Below, piece by piece: positions 23,764-27,029 of a stretch of 27,029 bases of DNA; positions within the stretch are counted from its first letter, which is position 1; each line of letters starts with the position of its first letter. The DNA is taken from assembly GCA_041574955.1 (NCBI GenBank), contig JBFGNS010000043.1, forward strand, positions 1 to 27,029, given 5' to 3'. The stretch comes from CALZJC01 sp041574955. Lineage in GTDB: Bacteria > Acidobacteriota > Thermoanaerobaculia > Multivoradales > JAHEKO01. Under the pieces are notes generated by a model, which was not told where the DNA came from, made no database searches, and worked only from the letters and a program-made list of their open reading frames with translations. The position numbers were made by a program, and so were the translations under genes.

Positions 23764-24248
23764 CACCACTCCGCGTAGGGCACGCCGTTGAGCCCCACGC
23801 CCTCGCTCAGGCTGTGCACGTCGTAGACGTTCTCGCCGCCCCACGAGCTGCTGTCGGGTTCGTCCTGGAAGCTGCGCAGGCCCCACTCGGCCTCGCCGGT
23901 CATCGGGTCGACCGGGACGCGACGCAGGAAGCGGACCTTCTTGTCCACCTGTCCCACCACGTCCAGGCCCTCGACCAGCACCTCGAGCTCGCTCGGGTAA
24001 CCGTCGGCGCCGAGCTCGATCGGGATCAGCCCGGCGTCGCTGTACCGCTTGTGCTCGTCGATGGCGTTGCGCAGCTGGCGCAGCGCATGGCGCAGCTCGA
24101 TCTCCTTGCCCCGCCGGATGGTCGAGCGCGATACCGGCAGGGCGACGCCGGCGAGCAGCACCAGCAGCGCGCACACCAGCACCATCTCCGCCAGCGTGAA
24201 GCCCCGTCGCCGGCGGCGCAGGAGCCGAGAGGCGAGCCGCGCCCGCAT
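23763..24248 (-). CDS. GspG-like pseudopilin (first of three)
   Basis: This 161-residue protein has an Arg-rich leader (MRARLASRLLRRRRRG) and then FTLAEMVLVCALLVLLAGVALP, a type III-signal-like prepilin segment with Glu5. The globular part contains GYPSELEVLVEGL, VPVDPMTGEAEWGLRSF and VYDVHSLSEGVGLNGVPYAEW, clearly related to the next gene. It begins 4 nt after the secretin stop, so it is translated from the same transcript. It likely forms part of a periplasmic pseudopilus that pushes substrates through the secretin. Confidence 0.9.
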   Translation of the reverse strand: MRARLASRLLRRRRRGFTLAEMVLVCALLVLLAGVALPVSRSTIRRGKEIELRHALRQLRNAIDEHKRYSDAGLIPIELGADGYPSELEVLVEGLDVVGQVDKKVRFLRRVPVDPMTGEAEWGLRSFQDEPDSSSWGGENVYDVHSLSEGVGLNGVPYAEW

Positions 24249-24252
24249 CCCG

Positions 24253-26715
24253 CTACCCGCCGGGCCCCGCCTGCGGCGCCGGCTCGCCGGCCTCGGCCGC
24301 CGGCCTCGGCGGCGCCGCGTCGCCGACCGCGATGCGCGCCGCCTCGCTGATCAGCGGCCGGATCGGCCGCAGCTCCGAGTCGAGCGCCTTGACCTTCTCG
24401 AACCCCACCACCGCCACGCCGTCGGCCTGCGCCCTGAAGGTGAGGCGCGCGATGACGCCGCTGCCGGTGACGCCGGCGACGTCGCCCAGACGGCTGGCGC
24501 CGAGCACCACGCGGCCGGGCCGGGAGGCGTTCGACAGCACCTTGGCGACGCCGGGGCCGCCCAGGAAGTCGCCCTCCTCGACCGCCACCACCTCCAGCCG
24601 GCGCGGATCGTAGAGCAGCGTCACCGGCAGGTGCGACACCGGGCTCGCGGCCTCGACCCGCACGCCGACGACGAACTCCTGTCCCGCCACCACCGGCCTG
24701 TCGGGAGCCACCAGGCGCACGCTCACGCCGCCGCCGGGCTGCGCCGCGGCGCTCTCGTCGGCCGCCGCCAGGGCGAGCGCACCGGGCGGCTCCTCCTCGT
24801 CCGGGTCGGGCTCGTCCGGCACCTCCGGGCGGAAGATGTCGCTGGGCGGCGACGGCGGCACCAGCTCGACGCCCGGCGGCTCCTCGGCCTCCTGCTCGGC
24901 CTCGCTCGACTCGCGCAGGCCGCGCGGCAGGTTCTGGATGCGGCGGCGGATCATCTCGCGGATGCGCTCGGCGTCCTCGTCGGCCTCCTCGTCGAACGGT
25001 CCCTCGACCTCCGACTCCACGCGCGGGCTGCCGCCCCGGAAGGTGATGTTGGCCTCGGTGCCGACCCAGATCGGCAGCAGGTCCTGCTCGGTGATGTCGG
25101 CGGTGCGCACGATGTGGGGCGTCAGGGTCAGCACCAGGTCGGTGCGGCGGTTGTCGGTGCGCTTCTTGCCGAACAGCCGGCCCAGCACCGGGATGTCGGA
25201 CAGCCCCGGCATGCCGACCTCCTCGGAGCTCTCGTCGGTGCGCAGCAGACCGGCCAGGAAGTTGGTCTCGCCGTCCTTCAACCGGATGGTCGACTCGATG
25301 GTGCGGGTGCCGATGATCGGCTGCGACTGACCCTGCGAGCCGGGCACCGTGCCCGCCAGGTTGCTGACCTCCACCTTGACCTTGAGCGTCACCTCCTTGT
25401 TGTGGTGCAGGCGAGGCTCGATATCGAGGCGGATGCCGATGTCCTGGTACTGGAAGGAGGTGACCGGCACGATGTTGCCGCCCACCGTCTGCGCCGTGTT
25501 GAAGGTGGTGACAGGGATCGGTACCCGGTCGCCGATGTGGAAGGCGGCCTTCTCGCCGTCGCTGATCCGCACCTGGGGACTGGCCAGCAGCTGGGCCTCG
25601 GAGCTGTTCTTGACGAAGTCGTAGATGAACGACGGCAGGTTGAGCAACCAGTTGCCCTGGTTCACGAACTCCAGGTCGGCCACCCGCACCGGGTTGGGCT
25701 CGAGCGTCTGGGTGACCGAGTACTGGCTCAAGGTGATCCCCAGGTCCTGTAGCTTCTTGGTCTCGATCTGGAGCAGCTCGACGTCGATGACCACCTCACC
25801 GCGCGACTTGTCGTTGGTGGTGATGATGCGCTCGGCGACCTTGACCTTGTCGGCGGTGTCGCGCAGCACGATGGCGTTGAGCTGGTCGTTCGAGGCGATG
25901 TTCTTCGCTCCCACCAGGCTGCGCAGCATGGTCATCACTTCCTTCGGATCGGCGTTGGAGAGGAAGAACGTCTGGATCACCAGATCCTCGTACACCCGCC
26001 GGTTCTGCGGGTTGTCCTCGGCGACGATGATGGTGCGCTCGTCGAGCACCTTGTAGAAGTGTCCCGCGGTGCGCATCAGGATCTCGAGCGCGTCCTGGGC
26101 CACCACCTCGGTGAGCTCGATGGTGATCTGCTGATCGCGCAGCTTGGCGTCGAACATGACGTTGATGCCGAACGCCTTGGCCAGCGAGTTGTAGATGTCC
26201 TTGACCGACACCGGCTTGGGGAAGTTGAGCGAGATCGGCTTGCGCGAGCGCGGGTTGAGCACCGGCGGCTGCGGCCGCTCCTGTCGCGACCGCTCCTTGA
26301 GGTCGTCGAGGGTCAGCAGGCTGTCGCCGCTCGCCCTCTGCAGCTCATCGCGCGCCTTGGCCATCTCCACCAGCGCGTACTGGTTGGTGGGGTCGAGCTG
26401 GACCGCCTGCTGGTACTCGATCAGCGCGCGCTGCAGCGCGCCGCTGGCGTGCAGCTCCTTGGCCAGATCGAAGTGCGCCTGCGACGCCTTGATCTTGGCG
26501 CGCTGCAGCCCGGAGCGGTAGGCCAGGTTGCTGGGATCGCTCTCCACCAGCTCGAGATAGTGCAGCACCGCCTCGTCCCAGTTGCCGCGCTTCTCGGCCA
26601 GCTGCGCCTTTTGGTAGTTGCGGTAGCCGGTGCAGCCGGCGACCAGCACGCCCACCAGCAGCAGCAGCCCGAGGCGGCTCCGGCGACGGCGCGCGATGGC
26701 TGGAGGTGCGGTCAT
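24253..26715 (-). CDS. TPR-secretin lipoprotein with C-terminal cohesin-like domain
   Basis: Secretins form multimeric outer-membrane gates for type II secretion or type IV pili. From the ATG at 26715 the protein has 820 residues: lipobox VAGC (Cys28), TPR-like helices (about 34-125), N0/STN domain (about 160-235), an N1-type domain (about 245-305) and the secretin core (about 310-540, with LLASPQVRISDGEKAAFHIGD and VPGLSDIP-like MPGLSDIPVLGRLFG). An acidic linker follows (about 560-655), then a cohesin-like beta domain (about 665-797, VVAGQEFVVGVRV, VTLLYDPRRLEVV). An upstream ATG at 26739 adds 8 residues, but GAGGA sits 6 nt before the inner ATG. TPR and cohesin fusions are unusual for model secretins. 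It heads the pseudopilin operon. Confidence 0.93.
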   Translation of the reverse strand: MTAPPAIARRRRSRLGLLLLVGVLVAGCTGYRNYQKAQLAEKRGNWDEAVLHYLELVESDPSNLAYRSGLQRAKIKASQAHFDLAKELHASGALQRALIEYQQAVQLDPTNQYALVEMAKARDELQRASGDSLLTLDDLKERSRQERPQPPVLNPRSRKPISLNFPKPVSVKDIYNSLAKAFGINVMFDAKLRDQQITIELTEVVAQDALEILMRTAGHFYKVLDERTIIVAEDNPQNRRVYEDLVIQTFFLSNADPKEVMTMLRSLVGAKNIASNDQLNAIVLRDTADKVKVAERIITTNDKSRGEVVIDVELLQIETKKLQDLGITLSQYSVTQTLEPNPVRVADLEFVNQGNWLLNLPSFIYDFVKNSSEAQLLASPQVRISDGEKAAFHIGDRVPIPVTTFNTAQTVGGNIVPVTSFQYQDIGIRLDIEPRLHHNKEVTLKVKVEVSNLAGTVPGSQGQSQPIIGTRTIESTIRLKDGETNFLAGLLRTDESSEEVGMPGLSDIPVLGRLFGKKRTDNRRTDLVLTLTPHIVRTADITEQDLLPIWVGTEANITFRGGSPRVESEVEGPFDEEADEDAERIREMIRRRIQNLPRGLRESSEAEQEAEEPPGVELVPPSPPSDIFRPEVPDEPDPDEEEPPGALALAAADESAAAQPGGGVSVRLVAPDRPVVAGQEFVVGVRVEAASPVSHLPVTLLYDPRRLEVVAVEEGDFLGGPGVAKVLSNASRPGRVVLGASRLGDVAGVTGSGVIARLTFRAQADGVAVVGFEKVKALDSELRPIRPLISEAARIAVGDAAPPRPAAEAGEPAPQAGPGG

Positions 26716-26765
26716 GGCGGATCCTCGGCGGTTGGTCATCTTAGCCTGCCTCGCTCACTCGATCG

Positions 26766-27029
26766 CTAGCCCCCGACGGCCAGCCGCTGGGGCGGCGAAT
26801 CGGGAAAGTTGACGAAGCCGACGTCGGCCGATTCGAAACCGATCCGGCGCACCACGAACTCCTCCTGCAGCACGTCGCCCTCGAAGGCGTTGAACAGCTC
26901 CTGGCCCTCGGAGAACACCGCGATCTGGCGACCCGGCGGGCCGAAGCTGCCGAGGTAGACGAAGCGCACCGGCGGCGGCTGCGGCCTGGGCGGCGCTGGC
27001 GCCGTCTGCGTCGGCTGCGGGGTGGCGGC
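26766..27029 (-). CDS. C-terminal part of a PilP/GspC-like periplasmic protein (5' end cut by window edge)
   Basis: The frame is open to the right edge and gives 87 residues: a Pro/Gln/Thr-rich linker (about 20 residues) and a compact beta-rich C-terminal domain (VRFVYLGSFGPPGRQIAVFSEGQELFNAFEGDVLQEEFVVRRIGF split across it). Size, Pro-rich linker and place just upstream of a secretin match PilP or GspC homology-region proteins, which link inner-membrane parts to the secretin. That identity is inference from context; motif similarity is weak. An internal GTG at 26969 is probably not the true start because the linker reads on in frame. The gap to the secretin start is about 50 nt. Confidence 0.6.
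   Translation of the reverse strand, partial: AATPQPTQTAPAPPRPQPPPVRFVYLGSFGPPGRQIAVFSEGQELFNAFEGDVLQEEFVVRRIGFESADVGFVNFPDSPPQRLAVGG

Overview
The window is very GC-rich, densely packed bacterial chromosome. Several features together suggest Acidobacteriota (perhaps the Thermoanaerobaculia/Holophagae side): two Oar-like TonB-dependent receptors with N-terminal carboxypeptidase-regulatory domains, a CRTAC1-type FG-GAP/ASPIC protein coupled to a TPR protein, and a secretin carrying a C-terminal cohesin-like domain next to several pseudopilin genes. This placement is inference from gene content; no rRNA or tRNA gene was seen.

Layout. (1) 1-5472, all minus strand: a molybdenum hydroxylase cluster, transcribed 2Fe-2S subunit, molybdopterin subunit, FAD subunit, two XdhC-type maturation genes, then a MocA/MobA-like nucleotidyltransferase cut by the left edge. 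Between the FAD subunit and the xdhC genes lies a tandem 89-bp duplication that copies the 3' end of the FAD-subunit gene and a 32-bp palindrome. (2) 5680-7915, plus: a small PilZ protein with a good promoter, and a secreted GH13_5-type alpha-amylase with a CBM20 starch-binding domain. (3) 7990-9834: a sigma-54 activator with a degenerate receiver domain (minus), divergent from a 65-residue Lys/Ala/Pro-repeat protein (plus) that has a well-formed -24/-12 sigma-54 promoter. (4) 9968-11940: secF without secD, convergent and overlapping with moaA. (5) 12108-15259, plus: a TPR protein and a CRTAC1-like secreted protein in an ATGA-coupled pair. (6) 15377-21662, minus: two paralogous Oar-like receptors, each with its own leader and terminator. 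(7) 22175-27029, minus: a PilP/GspC-like fragment at the right edge, a TPR-secretin-cohesin lipoprotein, three related pseudopilins and dut, closely spaced as one operon.

How the parts fit. The molybdenum hydroxylase, XdhC and MocA-like genes form one enzyme-plus-maturation unit, and MoaA supplies the first step of molybdopterin synthesis. The receptors, amylase and secretin/pseudopilin operon fit a cell that secretes enzymes and imports polymer breakdown products. The most unusual local circuit is the sigma-54 activator facing a sigma-54 promoter that drives a tiny, strongly basic, repeat-built protein.
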